DNA of 64,000 nucleotides from Ectorhizobium quercum (GTDB lineage: Bacteria; Pseudomonadota; Alphaproteobacteria; Rhizobiales; Rhizobiaceae): NCBI RefSeq assembly GCF_026552795.1, contig NZ_JANFPI010000003.1, positions 620,001-684,000 on the forward strand, given 5' to 3'. Each line of letters begins with the position of its first letter. The first letter of the stretch is position 1. The position numbers and the translations under genes are program-made. Shown piece by piece: positions 8,656 to 18,275 of the stretch. The notes under the pieces are model-generated. The model saw only the letters and a program-made list of their open reading frames with translations. It did not search any database and had not been told where the DNA came from.

Positions 8656-8688
8656 AAAGCCCCGGAAGCGATGCCTCCGGGGCTTTTT
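8656..8688. terminator. Bidirectional intrinsic terminator between exported protein gene and thrS
   Basis: AAAGCCCCGGA (8656-8666) pairs perfectly with TCCGGGGCTTT (8676-8686). The plus strand continues in TTTTT and the minus strand in a shorter T run. It lies between two convergent stops (8629 and 8708). Confidence 0.9.
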
Positions 8689-8707
8689 ATTGGATGAGCG
8701 GCGCCGA

Positions 8708-10708
8708 TCAGGCCGCCTTGCGGGCTTGTGCCTTGCGCTTGATGTCCGGCGGCGTCGCTTCCCAGGCGAGGCTGGAAACCGCCTCGTCGACGGACATCGA
8801 GGTCTGGGCCTGCGAACCGAGACGGCGGATGTTGACGGAACGCTCCTCGGCTTCCTTGCGGCCGCAGACGATGATCACCGGAACCTTCGTCACCGAATGC
8901 TCGCGGATCTTGTAGTTGATCTTCTCGTTGCGCAGATCGGTCTCGACATGCAGGCCGGCATCGCGCAGGGCTTCCGCCACTTCCAGCGCATAACCGTCGG
9001 CCTCGGACGTGATCGTCGCGACGACCACCTGGGTCGGTGCGATCCACAGCGGCAGATGACCGGCGAAGTTCTCGATCAGAATGCCGAGGAAACGTTCCAT
9101 CGAGCCGCAGATGGCACGGTGGATCATGACCGGTTGGGTCTTCTCCGAATTCTGGTCGATGTAGAAGGCGCCGAAGCGTTCCGGCAGGTTGAAATCGACC
9201 TGCGTCGTGCCGCATTGCCAGTCGCGGCCAATGGCGTCCTTCAGCGTATATTCGAACTTCGGACCGTAGAACGCGCCCTCGCCCGGCAGGATGCCGGTCT
9301 TGATACGGCCTTCGGACTGGTCCTCGATGGTCTTCAGAACCTCCGTCATCACACTTTCGGCGCGATCCCACAGGTCGTCGGAACCGACGCGCTTGTCGGG
9401 ACGGGTCGAGAGCTTGACGACGATCTCCTGGAAGCCGAAGTCCTCATAGACCGAAAGAATCAGGTCGTTGATCTTCAGGCATTCGGCGGCCATCTGCTCG
9501 TCGGTGCAGAAGATGTGTGCGTCGTCCTGCGTGAAGCCGCGCACGCGCATCAGCCCGTGCAACGCGCCGGATGCCTCGTAGCGATGCACCGTGCCGAACT
9601 CCGCCAGCCGGATCGGCAGCTCGCGATAGGACTTCAGTCCGTGCTTGAAGATCTGCACATGCCCGGGGCAGTTCATCGGCTTCAGCGCGAAGACGCGGTT
9701 GTCCGCTTCCTTGTCCTCCGGATGCGTGAAGGCATAGGCCGATTTCACCGCGAACATGTTTTCCTGATACCAGCCCCAGTGGCCGGAGGTTTCCCACAGC
9801 GAGGCGTCGAGCACCTGCGGTGCGTTCACCTCCTCGTAGTCGCCGGCCAGACGACGGCGCATATAGGCGGTCAGGGTCTGGAAAATGCGCCAGCCCTTGC
9901 CGTGCCAGAACACCACGCCCGGCCCCTCCTCCTGGAAATGGAACAGGTCCATTTCGCGGCCGAGGCGGCGATGGTCGCGCTTTTCGGCTTCGGCGAGGAT
10001 GTGCAGGTAGGTGTCCAGCTCCTCCTGCGTCGCCCAGGCGGTGCCGTAGATGCGGGTCAGCATGGCGTTGTTCGAATCGCCGCGCCAGTAGGCTCCGGCC
10101 ACCTTCATCAGCTTGAAGGCCGTGCCGATCTGGCCGGTCGAGGCCATGTGCGGCCCACGGCAGAGGTCGAACCATTCGCCCTGATGATAGATCTTCAGGT
10201 CCTGTCCTTCGGGGATCGCATCAACCAGTTCCACCTTGTAGTTCTCGCCCTTGGCGGCGAAAACCTTCTTGGCCTTGTCGCGCGACCACACCTCGCGCGT
10301 GAACGGCGCGTTGCGGGCGATGATTTCCTTCATCTTCGCCTCGATTTTCGGCAGGTCGTCGGGCGTGAAGGGCTCGTTGCGGGCGAAATCGTAATAGAAA
10401 CCGTTCTCGATCACCGGGCCGATGGTGACCTGTGTGCCGGGCCACAGTTCCTGCACGGCCTCGGCCATCACATGCGCGGCGTCGTGGCGGATCAGTTCCA
10501 GCGCACGCGGATCGGTACGGGTGACGATTTCGATGGAAGCGCCATCGGCAACCGGCGCAGAAAGGTCGGCCAGCTCGCCATTGAGGGCGACGGCGACGGC
10601 CTTCTTGGCCAGCGACTTCGAGATCGATTCGGCCACGTCCTTGCCGGTCGTGCCGGCGGGAAAGGCGCGAACGGAACCATCGGGAAATTGAAGGGAAATA
10701 TCGGTCAT
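8708..10708 (-). CDS. thrS: Threonyl-tRNA synthetase
   Basis: Charges tRNA-Thr in the cytoplasm. Domains in order: TGS (residues 1-60, starting [18 protein letters not shown]), editing N2 domain with HDAAH (H75, H79) and CRGPHM, class II catalytic core with [14 protein letters not shown] and the motif-2 region [20 protein letters not shown], and an anticodon-binding C-terminal domain ([17 protein letters not shown]). 666 residues is full length, with editing residues intact. It is transcribed alone, ending at the bidirectional terminator. I see no T-box, which would not be expected in this group. Confidence 0.97.
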   Translation of the reverse strand: MTDISLQFPDGSVRAFPAGTTGKDVAESISKSLAKKAVAVALNGELADLSAPVADGASIEIVTRTDPRALELIRHDAAHVMAEAVQELWPGTQVTIGPVIENGFYYDFARNEPFTPDDLPKIEAKMKEIIARNAPFTREVWSRDKAKKVFAAKGENYKVELVDAIPEGQDLKIYHQGEWFDLCRGPHMASTGQIGTAFKLMKVAGAYWRGDSNNAMLTRIYGTAWATQEELDTYLHILAEAEKRDHRRLGREMDLFHFQEEGPGVVFWHGKGWRIFQTLTAYMRRRLAGDYEEVNAPQVLDASLWETSGHWGWYQENMFAVKSAYAFTHPEDKEADNRVFALKPMNCPGHVQIFKHGLKSYRELPIRLAEFGTVHRYEASGALHGLMRVRGFTQDDAHIFCTDEQMAAECLKINDLILSVYEDFGFQEIVVKLSTRPDKRVGSDDLWDRAESVMTEVLKTIEDQSEGRIKTGILPGEGAFYGPKFEYTLKDAIGRDWQCGTTQVDFNLPERFGAFYIDQNSEKTQPVMIHRAICGSMERFLGILIENFAGHLPLWIAPTQVVVATITSEADGYALEVAEALRDAGLHVETDLRNEKINYKIREHSVTKVPVIIVCGRKEAEERSVNIRRLGSQAQTSMSVDEAVSSLAWEATPPDIKRKAQARKAA

Positions 10709-10836
10709 TGCTGTCTCCTATCCAGTCCCGCCAACCAATGCGGGTGGTCTTGAAAGGCGCGCGAAAGGGAATGCGGCCTGAACAGGCGGCGTGATAGTGC
10801 TTTTCGACGCCTGAGTAAAGACGCGGGCCGTGCCGC

Positions 10837-12084
10837 TCAGCGATCCGCGATCACGAAGCAGTCGACGTCCTGCCGTTTCAGGCTGGCACAGGCGCTTTCC
10901 GCCGCGCTGCCGCTGCCGAACCCGGAAAACTGCACCCGGTAGAAGCTGCTGACGCTGCCCTGGAAAAGCTCGATGAGGCCCTGCGCAGCGGGCGTAGAGG
11001 CCCGAACGGCAGGGGCAAGGCGCGCCTGAAGGCGGTCGGCGGACGCCTTGTCGGGCAGAGACCCGACCTGGATGCGCCATTCGCCGCCCAGCGACGCGAC
11101 GGGATAGCCGCCATCGCCCTGCTCGATCTGTTCCTGCTGCGGAATGAGCGCGGCGATGGCATCCTCGGATGCCGGCCGCTCGCGTGGGACCGGAACCATT
11201 GCGGCTTGCAGGCGGGACTGGCTGGAGACGGAAACCTGGGGTTTGGCCGGCACCGCCTTGGCGACGAGCGTTCCCCCGGTCGAAAAGCGCGTCAGCAGGG
11301 AGGCCATCAGATCGTCCCGCTTGCGGGCCGACTGGCCGCCGAGCACCGCGCCTACAAGCCTTTGCCCGCCGGAATTCAGCGAGGAAACGAGATTATAGCC
11401 CGATGCCCTGGTGTAACCCGTCTTGATTCCGTCCACGCCGTCATAGCGGTACATCAGATTGTTGTGCCCCTTCTTCACCTTGCCGCGGAAGGTGAAGGAA
11501 GGCTGGGAAAAAAGCGCGAACTCGCGCGGGAAATTGCGCTGGAGGGCAAGGCCGAGAATGGCCATGTCGCGCGCGGTCGTCACCTGTGTGTCGCGGTCCG
11601 TCAGGCCCGAAGGATTCGCGAAAACCGTGTCCCGCATGCCGAGCTGGCGCGCCTTCTGCGTCATGACGCGCGCGAACGCGGCTTCGGAACCGGCCAGATG
11701 CTCGCCGACCGCCGCCGCGGTGTCGTTGGCCGACAGGACGACCATGCTGTCCACCGCCTCGCGGACGGTAATCGAATCGCCCGGCCGGACGCCGAGTTTC
11801 ATCGGAATTTTCGAAGAGGCGTTCGCGGAAAAGGCAATCCGGTCGTTCCATTTCAGCCGTCCCGACTTCAACGCCTCGAAGGTGACGTAGATCGTCATCA
11901 TCTTGGCAAGCGAGGCGGGCGGATGCAGGCGCTGGCCGCCGTCCTCGCCGACGAAGCGGCCGGTTCTGGCATCGAGCATCGCCCAGGACGTGGCTGCGAA
12001 AGCAGCGGACGAACCGGCCAGAACGGCAAGGGAAGTTGCCACCACGAGGCCAAGCCGCCCGCCACGTCCGCTACCGAAATTCAT
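10837..12084 (-). CDS. D-alanyl-D-alanine carboxypeptidase (S11) with SPOR domain, paralogue 1
   Basis: 415 residues. The signal peptide is cleaved near residue 30 (SSAAFA-AT). The catalytic domain has the S-x-x-K nucleophile SLAK (S58, K61), the SAND motif (S-x-N) and KTGYT. A linker leads to a C-terminal SPOR domain (WRIQVGSLPDKASADRLQ to the end) of the type that binds denuded septal glycans. It trims the terminal D-Ala of peptidoglycan stem peptides and is probably delivered to the division site. A second gene with the same architecture lies at 19938-21431. Confidence 0.9.
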   Translation of the reverse strand: MNFGSGRGGRLGLVVATSLAVLAGSSAAFAATSWAMLDARTGRFVGEDGGQRLHPPASLAKMMTIYVTFEALKSGRLKWNDRIAFSANASSKIPMKLGVRPGDSITVREAVDSMVVLSANDTAAAVGEHLAGSEAAFARVMTQKARQLGMRDTVFANPSGLTDRDTQVTTARDMAILGLALQRNFPREFALFSQPSFTFRGKVKKGHNNLMYRYDGVDGIKTGYTRASGYNLVSSLNSGGQRLVGAVLGGQSARKRDDLMASLLTRFSTGGTLVAKAVPAKPQVSVSSQSRLQAAMVPVPRERPASEDAIAALIPQQEQIEQGDGGYPVASLGGEWRIQVGSLPDKASADRLQARLAPAVRASTPAAQGLIELFQGSVSSFYRVQFSGFGSGSAAESACASLKRQDVDCFVIADR

Positions 12085-12199
12085 GATGCGCCTCCAGCCG
12101 ATTCCACCAGTCGACCGGCAAAAATGCCGGACATCGTGTTCTTAATGCGACGATCCACGGCATTCCACCGCGACTTTCACCGATATTACCACTGCAAGC

Positions 12200-12571
12200 T
12201 TAACCGGCGCTTTCCGTCCGCCGGCCCGCCAGCCGATAACGCCAGGGTTTCCACCAGACCAGATCGTCCGGCAATGCCTCCGGCACAGGATCGATACCCC
12301 AGCTTCCCCCCGGTCCGCAACGCCCGAGGCGAAAAAGCGTCATAAAGCCGCCGGCCCATAGCCCGTGCCGCGCGATGGCCTCGTAGCCATATTCGGAACA
12401 GGTGGGCATATGGCGGCAATGATTGCCGATCAGGCTGGACAGCGTAAGCTGGTAGCCGCGGATCAGCGCCATGCCGGCCAGGCGGTCCGGCGTCTTCCTG
12501 AACGGCCCCTGCCAGTTGCGCGAGCGGCGGGGCGTCACAGCCGGATCGTCTCCCTTGCAGGCCCCGCACAT
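12200..12571 (-). CDS. yidD: Membrane protein insertion efficiency factor YidD
   Basis: Small DUF37-family membrane-associated protein of 123 residues that assists YidC-dependent insertion. PTCSEYGYEAIARHGLWAGG and RCGPGG are the family signature, with the cysteines conserved. The rhizobial-type N-terminal extension (RNWQGPFRKTPDRLAG) is present. It starts four bases after the stop of the IscU-like gene, so the two are co-transcribed. Confidence 0.93.
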   Translation of the reverse strand: MCGACKGDDPAVTPRRSRNWQGPFRKTPDRLAGMALIRGYQLTLSSLIGNHCRHMPTCSEYGYEAIARHGLWAGGFMTLFRLGRCGPGGSWGIDPVPEALPDDLVWWKPWRYRLAGRRTESAG

Positions 12572-12575
12572 CCCG

Positions 12576-13022
12576 TCACGCTCCGGTGGCGAGAGACCGC
12601 CCCGCCCGCGCCGCTTCGATGGCGCCGAGCGTTGCCTCGAACGTCAGCATGGTCGAGGCGTGACGCGCCTTGTAATCGCGAACCGGCTTCAGGAACCGCA
12701 TGTCCGCGAACCGGCCCTCCGGCCCCTCGCCGCCTTCCTTCAGCATGGACAGCATCGCGTCGCGGGCGGCAGCGATCTCGGCGACGGTCGCGCCGATCAC
12801 CTGCCGGGCCATGATCGATGCCGATGCCTGTCCGAGCGCGCAGGCCTTCACCTCGTGCGAAAACCCGGTCACGGTATCGCCGTCGAGCCGGACGTGAACG
12901 CGGATGCGCGACCCGCAAAGCTTCGACTGCCGCTCGGCGCTGCCGTCCGCATCGGGCAGCACGCCAATCAGGGGCAAATTGCCCGCAAATTCGAGGATTT
13001 TGGCGTTGTAGATTTCATCCAT
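12576..13022 (-). CDS. Iron-sulfur cluster assembly scaffold protein, IscU/NifU-N-like
   Basis: 148 residues. MDEIYNAKILEFAGNLPLIG is the usual start of the rhizobial IscU-like protein. The three cysteines expected of an IscU/SufU-type scaffold appear in context: KLCGSRI, KACALGQASASIM and a position near the end that is not Cys here (RHASTML). The replaced last Cys is usual for this short alphaproteobacterial branch as I remember it, so true scaffold function is uncertain. I rejected the longer frame to 13118 because it adds unrelated sequence. Co-transcribed with yidD and divergent from folE. Confidence 0.75.
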   Translation of the reverse strand: MDEIYNAKILEFAGNLPLIGVLPDADGSAERQSKLCGSRIRVHVRLDGDTVTGFSHEVKACALGQASASIMARQVIGATVAEIAAARDAMLSMLKEGGEGPEGRFADMRFLKPVRDYKARHASTMLTFEATLGAIEAARAGRSLATGA

Positions 13023-13169
13023 GACCGAAATTGTTCCGATTTTCCCCTTATCGGGAAACAGTCCGTCACGATGGCGACGGGTTTCTTCGTTTGTCCTTAC
13101 ATGATATGGAGCCTCCACGCTAGGAAGGTAAAGCTTTCGTCAGCCCTTCGCAGTTTGAAACAGAATGCC

Positions 13170-13198
13170 TTGAAAATCTTGTGATCCGGGGCCAGATA
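13170..13198 (+). promoter_or_regulatory. Possible folE promoter
   Basis: TTGAAA followed after 17 bases by CAGATA, about 65 bases before the folE ATG. The -35 is good and the -10 is weak. The rest of the 244-base gap shows no other clear signal. Confidence 0.25.
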
Positions 13199-13266
13199 CG
13201 CGGGCGTAATGGCCGTCTGGGACGGCTGTGCCCTGATCCAATGCCGCCCGGACCCGGAGACTGAAT

Positions 13267-13884
13267 ATGGATGCCGTCGTGAAGAACCTGAAAAGCCTTG
13301 CCGCCCATTCGGCACGTCCGACCCGTGAGGAAGCGGAAGAGGCCGTTCGCGTTCTGCTGCGCTGGGCGGGCGACGACCCGACCCGCGAAGGCCTGCTCGA
13401 TACGCCCAAGCGCGTGATCGATGCCTATGGCGAACTGTTCGCCGGCTACAAGGCCGATCCGGCGGAAGCGCTCGGCCGCACCTTCGACGAGGTGGCGGGT
13501 TACGACGACATGGTGCTCGTGCGCGACATCCCCTTCTTCTCGCATTGCGAACACCACATGGTTCCGATCATCGGCAAGGCCCATATCGCCTACCGGCCGG
13601 ATGGCCGCGTCCTCGGCCTGTCCAAGCTCGCGCGCGTCGTCGAGGTCTACGCACGCCGCCTCCAGACGCAGGAAACCATGACGGCGCAGATCGCAACTGC
13701 CATCTCCGAGAACCTGAATCCCAAGGGCGTCGCCGTCCTCATCGAGGCCGAGCATATGTGCATGTCCATGCGCGGCGTGCAGAAGCAGGGTTCGACAACG
13801 CTGACGAGCGCCTTCACCGGCATCTACAAGACCGACGCCGCCGAACAGGCCCGCTTCATGATGGCGCTGCGCGGCATTCGATAA
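13267..13884 (+). CDS. folE: GTP cyclohydrolase I (FolE)
   Basis: Converts GTP to dihydroneopterin triphosphate, the first step of folate (and possibly queuosine) synthesis. 205 residues. Zinc ligands C94 and H97 are in [10 protein letters not shown] and C165 in [11 protein letters not shown]. The GTP-binding [10 protein letters not shown] segment is intact. These three ligands show the zinc-dependent FolE1 type and not FolE2. It is followed after 34 bases by hisI on the same strand. Confidence 0.97.
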   Translation: MDAVVKNLKSLAAHSARPTREEAEEAVRVLLRWAGDDPTREGLLDTPKRVIDAYGELFAGYKADPAEALGRTFDEVAGYDDMVLVRDIPFFSHCEHHMVPIIGKAHIAYRPDGRVLGLSKLARVVEVYARRLQTQETMTAQIATAISENLNPKGVAVLIEAEHMCMSMRGVQKQGSTTLTSAFTGIYKTDAAEQARFMMALRGIR

Positions 13885-13918
13885 CCGCCGGCTTCCCGAC
13901 CGGCACCGGAAGAAACGA

Positions 13919-14374
13919 ATGACCGTGAGCTTTCCCCCTCCGCCCGCGTCCAAAAGCGAACTCGAAGGCGCCGGCGCCTTTACGCCGAAGTTCGACGATA
14001 ACGGCCTCGTCACCGCCGTTGTGACCGATGCGCATGACGGCGAATTGCTGATGGTGGCGCACATGAACGCCGAGGCGCTGGCGCTGACCATCGAAACGGG
14101 CGTGGCCCATTATTACAGCCGCTCCCGCGGCAGGCTCTGGAAAAAGGGCGAGACCTCGGGCAATCTCCAGACGGTCACGGAAATCCGCACCGATTGCGAT
14201 CAGGACGCCGTGTGGCTCAAGGTCAGCGTGGCCGGTCACGACGCGACATGCCACACCGGACGTCGCTCGTGTTTCTATCGGACCGTGGGATTGCGGGACG
14301 GCTCGGCGACCGTCGAGATAACCGACGATCACCGCCATTTCGATCCCGACACGGTCTATACGACGAAAAGCTGA
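13919..14374 (+). CDS. hisI: Phosphoribosyl-AMP cyclohydrolase (HisI)
   Basis: Third step of histidine synthesis: opens the adenine ring of PR-AMP. 151 residues. [48 protein letters not shown] and [10 protein letters not shown] cover the metal-binding Asp/Cys positions. It is the monofunctional form without a HisE domain, as usual in Alphaproteobacteria. It is probably transcribed with folE. The pairing of two cyclohydrolases is a common rhizobial arrangement. Confidence 0.96.
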   Translation: MTVSFPPPPASKSELEGAGAFTPKFDDNGLVTAVVTDAHDGELLMVAHMNAEALALTIETGVAHYYSRSRGRLWKKGETSGNLQTVTEIRTDCDQDAVWLKVSVAGHDATCHTGRRSCFYRTVGLRDGSATVEITDDHRHFDPDTVYTTKS

Positions 14375-14496
14375 GGACGTTTCGTTCCGGAACGCCGCCG
14401 TTCGGTCTCAAAGCGTCCTTAAACCGATTGTCAACGTTGGTCTGCGCTATATATGCAGTAAACGGGTGAACGTTAGCAGCCGGAGGGAAGCGACAC

Positions 14497-15456
14497 ATGC
14501 TGTTGAGCTGGCCGAGGCCTCGCCAAAATTCGCAGCCGGCAGAAAGACAACACGGGCAGGCGCCCGGACCGGACATGCCGAAGCTCCCCCCGCAGCCCGT
14601 CCGCAAAACCCCTATCGCGCTCGCCCTCGGCGGCGGCGCTTCCCGCGGCTGGGCCCATATCGGCGTGTTGCGGGCACTCGACGAAGCGGGCATCGAGGTC
14701 GGCATGATCGCCGGAACCTCCATCGGCGCTCTGGTCGGGGGCTGCTATTTCGCCGGAAAGCTCGACCAACTGGAAGAATTCGCCCGCTCGCTCACCGTGC
14801 GCCGGATCGCCGGGCTGCTCGACCTGACGATCGGCGGCGGCGGCCTGCTGGGCGGCATGCGCCTGACGCGCCGCATGCAGGAACATCTGGAAGGCCTGCG
14901 CATTGAGGATCTCGACCGCCGTTTCGTCGCCGTCGCCACCGAACTGTCGACCGGCCACGAGGTCTGGATCGATTCCGGCTCGCTGATCACCGCGCTCAGG
15001 GCCTCCTATGCCCTGCCGGGCATTTTCGAACCGGTTCACTGCAACAACCGCACGCTGGTCGACGGCGCGCTCGTCAATCCGGTGCCGGTCAGCGTCTGCC
15101 GGGCGCATGAACAGCTTCTCGTCGCCGCCGTCAACCTGCATTACGATTCCTACGGCCGTTCCGCCGTCATCAAGCATACGGCCGCCATTCCGGACACCGA
15201 GGAACACCGCAGGACCAGCAAGCGCGAGCGTCTCGGCCTGACCGGCGTGATGGTGCAGTCCTACAATATCATTCAGGATCGCATTTCCCGCGCGCGGCTG
15301 GCCGGCGATCCGCCGGATCTGGCGCTCCAGCCCCGCGTCAGCGATATCGGCCTGTCCGAATTCCACCGCGCCGCCGAAACGATCGACCGCGGCTATCAGG
15401 AAGCGCAGATGCGCATCGGCGAACTCAGGCGATTGCAGGAAGTCCTGGCCCGATAG
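14497..15456 (+). CDS. Patatin-like phospholipase family protein
   Basis: 319 residues. The oxyanion loop is ALGGGASRGWAHIG, the nucleophile elbow GTSIG (S75), and the dyad Asp is in VDGALVNPVPV (D189), so the Ser-Asp acyl hydrolase machinery is intact. There is no signal peptide. The family includes RssA-like proteins and type III/VI effectors; chromosomal position next to hisI suggests a housekeeping lipid-turnover role. GGAGG about ten bases before ATG 14497 supports the start. A TATATA element at about 14450 could be its promoter. Convergent with the rhomboid gene, three bases away. Confidence 0.88.
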   Translation: MLLSWPRPRQNSQPAERQHGQAPGPDMPKLPPQPVRKTPIALALGGGASRGWAHIGVLRALDEAGIEVGMIAGTSIGALVGGCYFAGKLDQLEEFARSLTVRRIAGLLDLTIGGGGLLGGMRLTRRMQEHLEGLRIEDLDRRFVAVATELSTGHEVWIDSGSLITALRASYALPGIFEPVHCNNRTLVDGALVNPVPVSVCRAHEQLLVAAVNLHYDSYGRSAVIKHTAAIPDTEEHRRTSKRERLGLTGVMVQSYNIIQDRISRARLAGDPPDLALQPRVSDIGLSEFHRAAETIDRGYQEAQMRIGELRRLQEVLAR

Positions 15457-15459
15457 CCC

Positions 15460-16200
15460 TTACCGGGCGGGTTTTTCCCACGGGTCGAACAGGGCGAAAC
15501 AGAAAAAGCCGAAGGCGAAGCCGCCGAGATGGGCGTCCCAGGCGATCGCTCCGCCGAGATCGCCGAAAAGCGGAATGCCCAGACCGATCACCAGATTGCC
15601 GAACAGCCAGATCGCGATGAAAATCGCGACCGTGCGGTTGCCGAAGGCGGACAGGATGGACTGGCGAGGATAAAGATGCCCGAACTGCGGATTATAAGCG
15701 CGACCGGAGGCGGGAAAGGCGAAGCGGCACGCCGCCCCCATCAGCCCGGAAATCACGCCGGAGGCGCCGATCAGCAACGTCACCTCGCCCCAGTTCAGCA
15801 CCGCGTGCAGGATCGCCGCCGCCACCGCCGAAACGATCCAGAACAGGACAAAGCGGGTTGTCCCGATTCGGCGCACCACAGGTGTGCCAAAAGCGGCCAG
15901 CCAGAGTGCATTGAACAGAAGGTGTTCCCATCCGCCGTGCAGGAGCGAATACGTCACCGGCGTCCACAGCCATTCGAGATTCTGGCCCGTTAACGGATAT
16001 ACATAGCGCACGGGGCTGAAGGCGAGGCTGATGACGAAGGCCTCGCTCAGATCGGCAGGCAGCAGATAGGCCGGCAGGACATAGAGCCCGATGATGAGGA
16101 GGATCGAAAGGGTGATCGGCGCCGGAAAGTTGAAAACCGGCTCTCGGGGCTGCGGCGGTTCACCTGAATGCTCTGAAAGAACAGGGGGTTCTGTCGCCAT
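15460..16200 (-). CDS. Rhomboid family intramembrane serine protease
   Basis: 246 residues with six or seven membrane segments. HLLFNALWLAAFG carries the conserved His and Asn (N97) near the active site. GASGVISGLMGA holds the nucleophile (S147) and WDAHLGGFAFGF the catalytic His (H224). A proline-rich cytoplasmic N-terminus of about 25 residues precedes the first segment. It cleaves transmembrane helices within the bilayer; the substrates are unknown. An intrinsic terminator on the same strand lies only 50 bases upstream of its start, so its promoter is short or it is controlled by attenuation. Confidence 0.92.
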   Translation of the reverse strand: MATEPPVLSEHSGEPPQPREPVFNFPAPITLSILLIIGLYVLPAYLLPADLSEAFVISLAFSPVRYVYPLTGQNLEWLWTPVTYSLLHGGWEHLLFNALWLAAFGTPVVRRIGTTRFVLFWIVSAVAAAILHAVLNWGEVTLLIGASGVISGLMGAACRFAFPASGRAYNPQFGHLYPRQSILSAFGNRTVAIFIAIWLFGNLVIGLGIPLFGDLGGAIAWDAHLGGFAFGFFCFALFDPWEKPAR

Positions 16201-16503
16201 CGCCTAAAACTCCGTTGCCACCGCAAAAGCCTTACAGGAGCGCGCCCGGAAAAAAAAGCCGCCAGGCGAAGACCGGGCGGCTTTGGCGAAAATGTGAGAT
16301 ATCGCTACAAGTCGTGTGCTGAAGGCGGGGCCTTCGAAGAGATGACCGAACATGCCACGGCCCGCCGCATCGCCGCAACGTAAACCGATCCTTAACCTTA
16401 ACGATGGAACGCGCCCGGCGGCGCCTGCGATCTGGCACGCTTTTCGCTGCTCCCTCTGCACACAAGCCGGAAATGCGGCCAGTCACGAGAAACGGAAGCC
16501 CAC
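16201..16503. other. Intergenic region with an orphan minus-strand terminator
   Basis: 303 bases between the divergent rhomboid and PAS_5 genes. Besides the terminator described separately, it holds TTAACCTTAACG near 16391 and no convincing protein-coding gene. The open frame that crosses the terminator on the minus strand has no supported ribosome site. A short transcript running from about 16400 to 16250 on the minus strand would explain the terminator. Confidence 0.5.
16250..16284 (-). terminator. Strong intrinsic terminator on the minus strand
   Basis: Read on the minus strand, AAAGCCGCC (16284-16276) pairs with GGCGGCTTT (16263-16255) and runs straight into eight Ts (16257-16250). The plus-strand reading lacks a T run, so the direction is clear. 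No gene lies upstream on the minus strand within this gap: the next gene is the oppositely oriented PAS_5 gene. Confidence 0.8.
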
Positions 16504-17064
16504 ATGTATCAGCATATGGAATGTCATGAGATCTATGCCTACTGGGACAAGTTGCGCGGCGACGCGGGCGCACCGGTGCGCAACCTGATCGAGCCGGCGG
16601 CATTGCGATCCGTTCTTCCGGATATCTTCATGCTCCAGATGGCGGAGGACGGCGACCTGACGTTCCGGCTGGCCGGCACGAGAATGTGCGCGCGCTTCGG
16701 ACGCGAGCTGCGCGGCTGCCCGTTCGAGATGCTGTGGGCCAACGGCCGCCGATGCAACGCGGTGGAAATCGCCCAGGCGGCGGTTCTCTACGAAAACCCG
16801 GTCCTCATGAATCTGGTCGGCTTCTTCGAGGACGACGAAACGCGCCGTTTCGACATGCTGCTCCTGCCGCTGCGCTCTCCGGAAGGACGCTGCGACCGCC
16901 TGCTCGGCGCCCTCCTGCCGCCGCGCGGTGAAGACCGGCCGGGCCTTCCGTGGACGTTGAAGTATCTAGTCATGGATCGCTCCCGGCCGCTGAAGGGCCA
17001 TGCAGAAGACGCCTTTCCGGCGGCCTTCCGCGCCGCGGGCCGCTCGGCATCGCCGCTTATCTGA
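16504..17064 (+). CDS. PAS_5 domain protein (PF07310 type)
   Basis: 186 residues, cytoplasmic. IYAYWDKLRGDAGAPVRNLIEP, LPDIFMLQMAEDGDLTFRLAGTRMCARFGRELRG and LLLPLRSPEGRCDRLLGALLP are the three conserved blocks of the alphaproteobacterial PAS_5 family. The PAS fold occupies most of the protein and no output domain is present, so it may act by protein contact. GGAAG precedes the ATG. It is the first of three consecutive plus-strand genes with signalling or envelope features. Confidence 0.85.
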   Translation: MYQHMECHEIYAYWDKLRGDAGAPVRNLIEPAALRSVLPDIFMLQMAEDGDLTFRLAGTRMCARFGRELRGCPFEMLWANGRRCNAVEIAQAAVLYENPVLMNLVGFFEDDETRRFDMLLLPLRSPEGRCDRLLGALLPPRGEDRPGLPWTLKYLVMDRSRPLKGHAEDAFPAAFRAAGRSASPLI

Positions 17065-17200
17065 CCGCAGCCGCTGCACCGGTCATCCTGTGCGGAAACG
17101 GAATGCCCGGCGCTTACTTCCGATGTTGCTTGAGAAACGGCTTCTTAACACCTGACAACTAATTTGCCGCACAGGTCTCTCTGTCGGGAAATTGTTTGGA

Positions 17201-17812
17201 ATGCTTGTGCATCAGCCTGTCCGTGCCGTTTTTGCGAAACGCCCGGAGGTCCAGGAGGTCTTTCACCGGGTCTCGGTGAACCTGCCCGGGCGGATGATGC
17301 TGGCCGACCGGACGGAATACGACTGTCTGGCCATCGACATGTCGCCCGGCGATGTGGTCATCGGCTCGGACGCCCTGCCCCGGATGGGAGAGCGCGTGAT
17401 CGCCTATATCGATCACCTCGGCCGTCTGGAAGGCCAGACCAAGGCCGTTCTGGACCGCGCCTTCATCATGACGATCAACGCCACGGAAAGAAAGCGCGAG
17501 AAGCTCGCCGCCCAGCTGACGTGGATCGCCAATCGCCATGAACTCGGCCTGCCGGAAGACCGCCGCCATACCCGCCTGACGCCGCGTACCAGCCTGACAA
17601 GACTGACGCTCGAAGACGGCCGCACGATCGCCTGCCGCCTCATCGACCTGTCCCTTTCCGGCGCGGCCATCGATCTCGACGGCCGCCTGCCCATCGGAAC
17701 GCCGGTCCGCCTCGGCAGCATACGCGCACGGGTGGTCCGCCACTTCGCCGAAGGCATCGCGCTCGAGTTCAGCTCGGTGCAGTCGCGCGAGACGCTGGCG
17801 GAATTCCTGTAA
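17201..17812 (+). CDS. Tandem PilZ-domain protein
   Basis: 203 residues. The C-terminal half is a clear PilZ domain: DRRHTRLTPRTSLTRLTL holds an R-x-x-x-R motif, and IDLSLSGAAID is the D/N-x-S-x-x-G motif, so cyclic di-GMP binding is likely. The N-terminal half (FHRVSVNLPGRMML, IDMSPGDVVIG) looks like a second, degenerate PilZ lacking the double Arg. I chose ATG 17201, with GGGAA about ten bases upstream; a TTG at 17192 is the alternative. A terminator follows directly. It may control motility, cellulose or other surface functions. Confidence 0.85.
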   Translation: MLVHQPVRAVFAKRPEVQEVFHRVSVNLPGRMMLADRTEYDCLAIDMSPGDVVIGSDALPRMGERVIAYIDHLGRLEGQTKAVLDRAFIMTINATERKREKLAAQLTWIANRHELGLPEDRRHTRLTPRTSLTRLTLEDGRTIACRLIDLSLSGAAIDLDGRLPIGTPVRLGSIRARVVRHFAEGIALEFSSVQSRETLAEFL

Positions 17813-17843
17813 TCCCCCTAATATCCCGAGGGCAGTAATCCCG

Positions 17844-17877
17844 AACGCCTCCGATCCTGCGGAGGCGTTTTCGTTTT
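17844..17877 (+). terminator. Intrinsic terminator after the PilZ gene
   Basis: AACGCCTCCG (17844-17853) and CGGAGGCGTT (17860-17869) form a perfect ten-pair stem with a six-base loop, followed by TTTTCGTTTT. Confidence 0.9.
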
Positions 17878-18275
17878 CGAGGCCATTGCGACCAATTTTT
17901 CGGGGTTCCGCCGCTTTTTTTGATGGCGACTTTTACGCTGCAACCCCCGCGGAAATTCCGTCTCCCGCCCGCAAAACCCCGGCGACACGAAGCTTTCAGG
18001 CAAAACAACCGAACGGGCGAACCGGTATTGCAGACCCCTCGCCTGCGGAGAAAATCCCTTTTATTTCATGTAAATATCGGAATATCGCTCATATTTTCAT
18101 TCAATTTTACCGGTATTTTCTACAAATTTTCCTAAAAATTTAATACAATAAAATTCAAATTTATACTCAATTATCTGCGTGTTTTATTTCGTTTTGATCT
18201 TAATTTTACTTCGGTATTTTGCGCAACATAAAAGCGCGTCTGCCATCGTCTCACCAAGAAACGGGGAGACGACGC
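17878..18275. other. Intergenic region with an AT-rich tract
   Basis: About 400 bases with no gene I can support. From about 18055 to 18240 the base composition shifts strongly to A and T (runs such as AAAATTTAATACAATAAA), unlike the GC-rich surroundings. It lies directly upstream of the cysteine peptidase gene, so it probably holds its promoter and binding sites for an AT-preferring regulator such as MucR/Ros or an H-NS-like protein. I could not single out one promoter. Confidence 0.5.
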
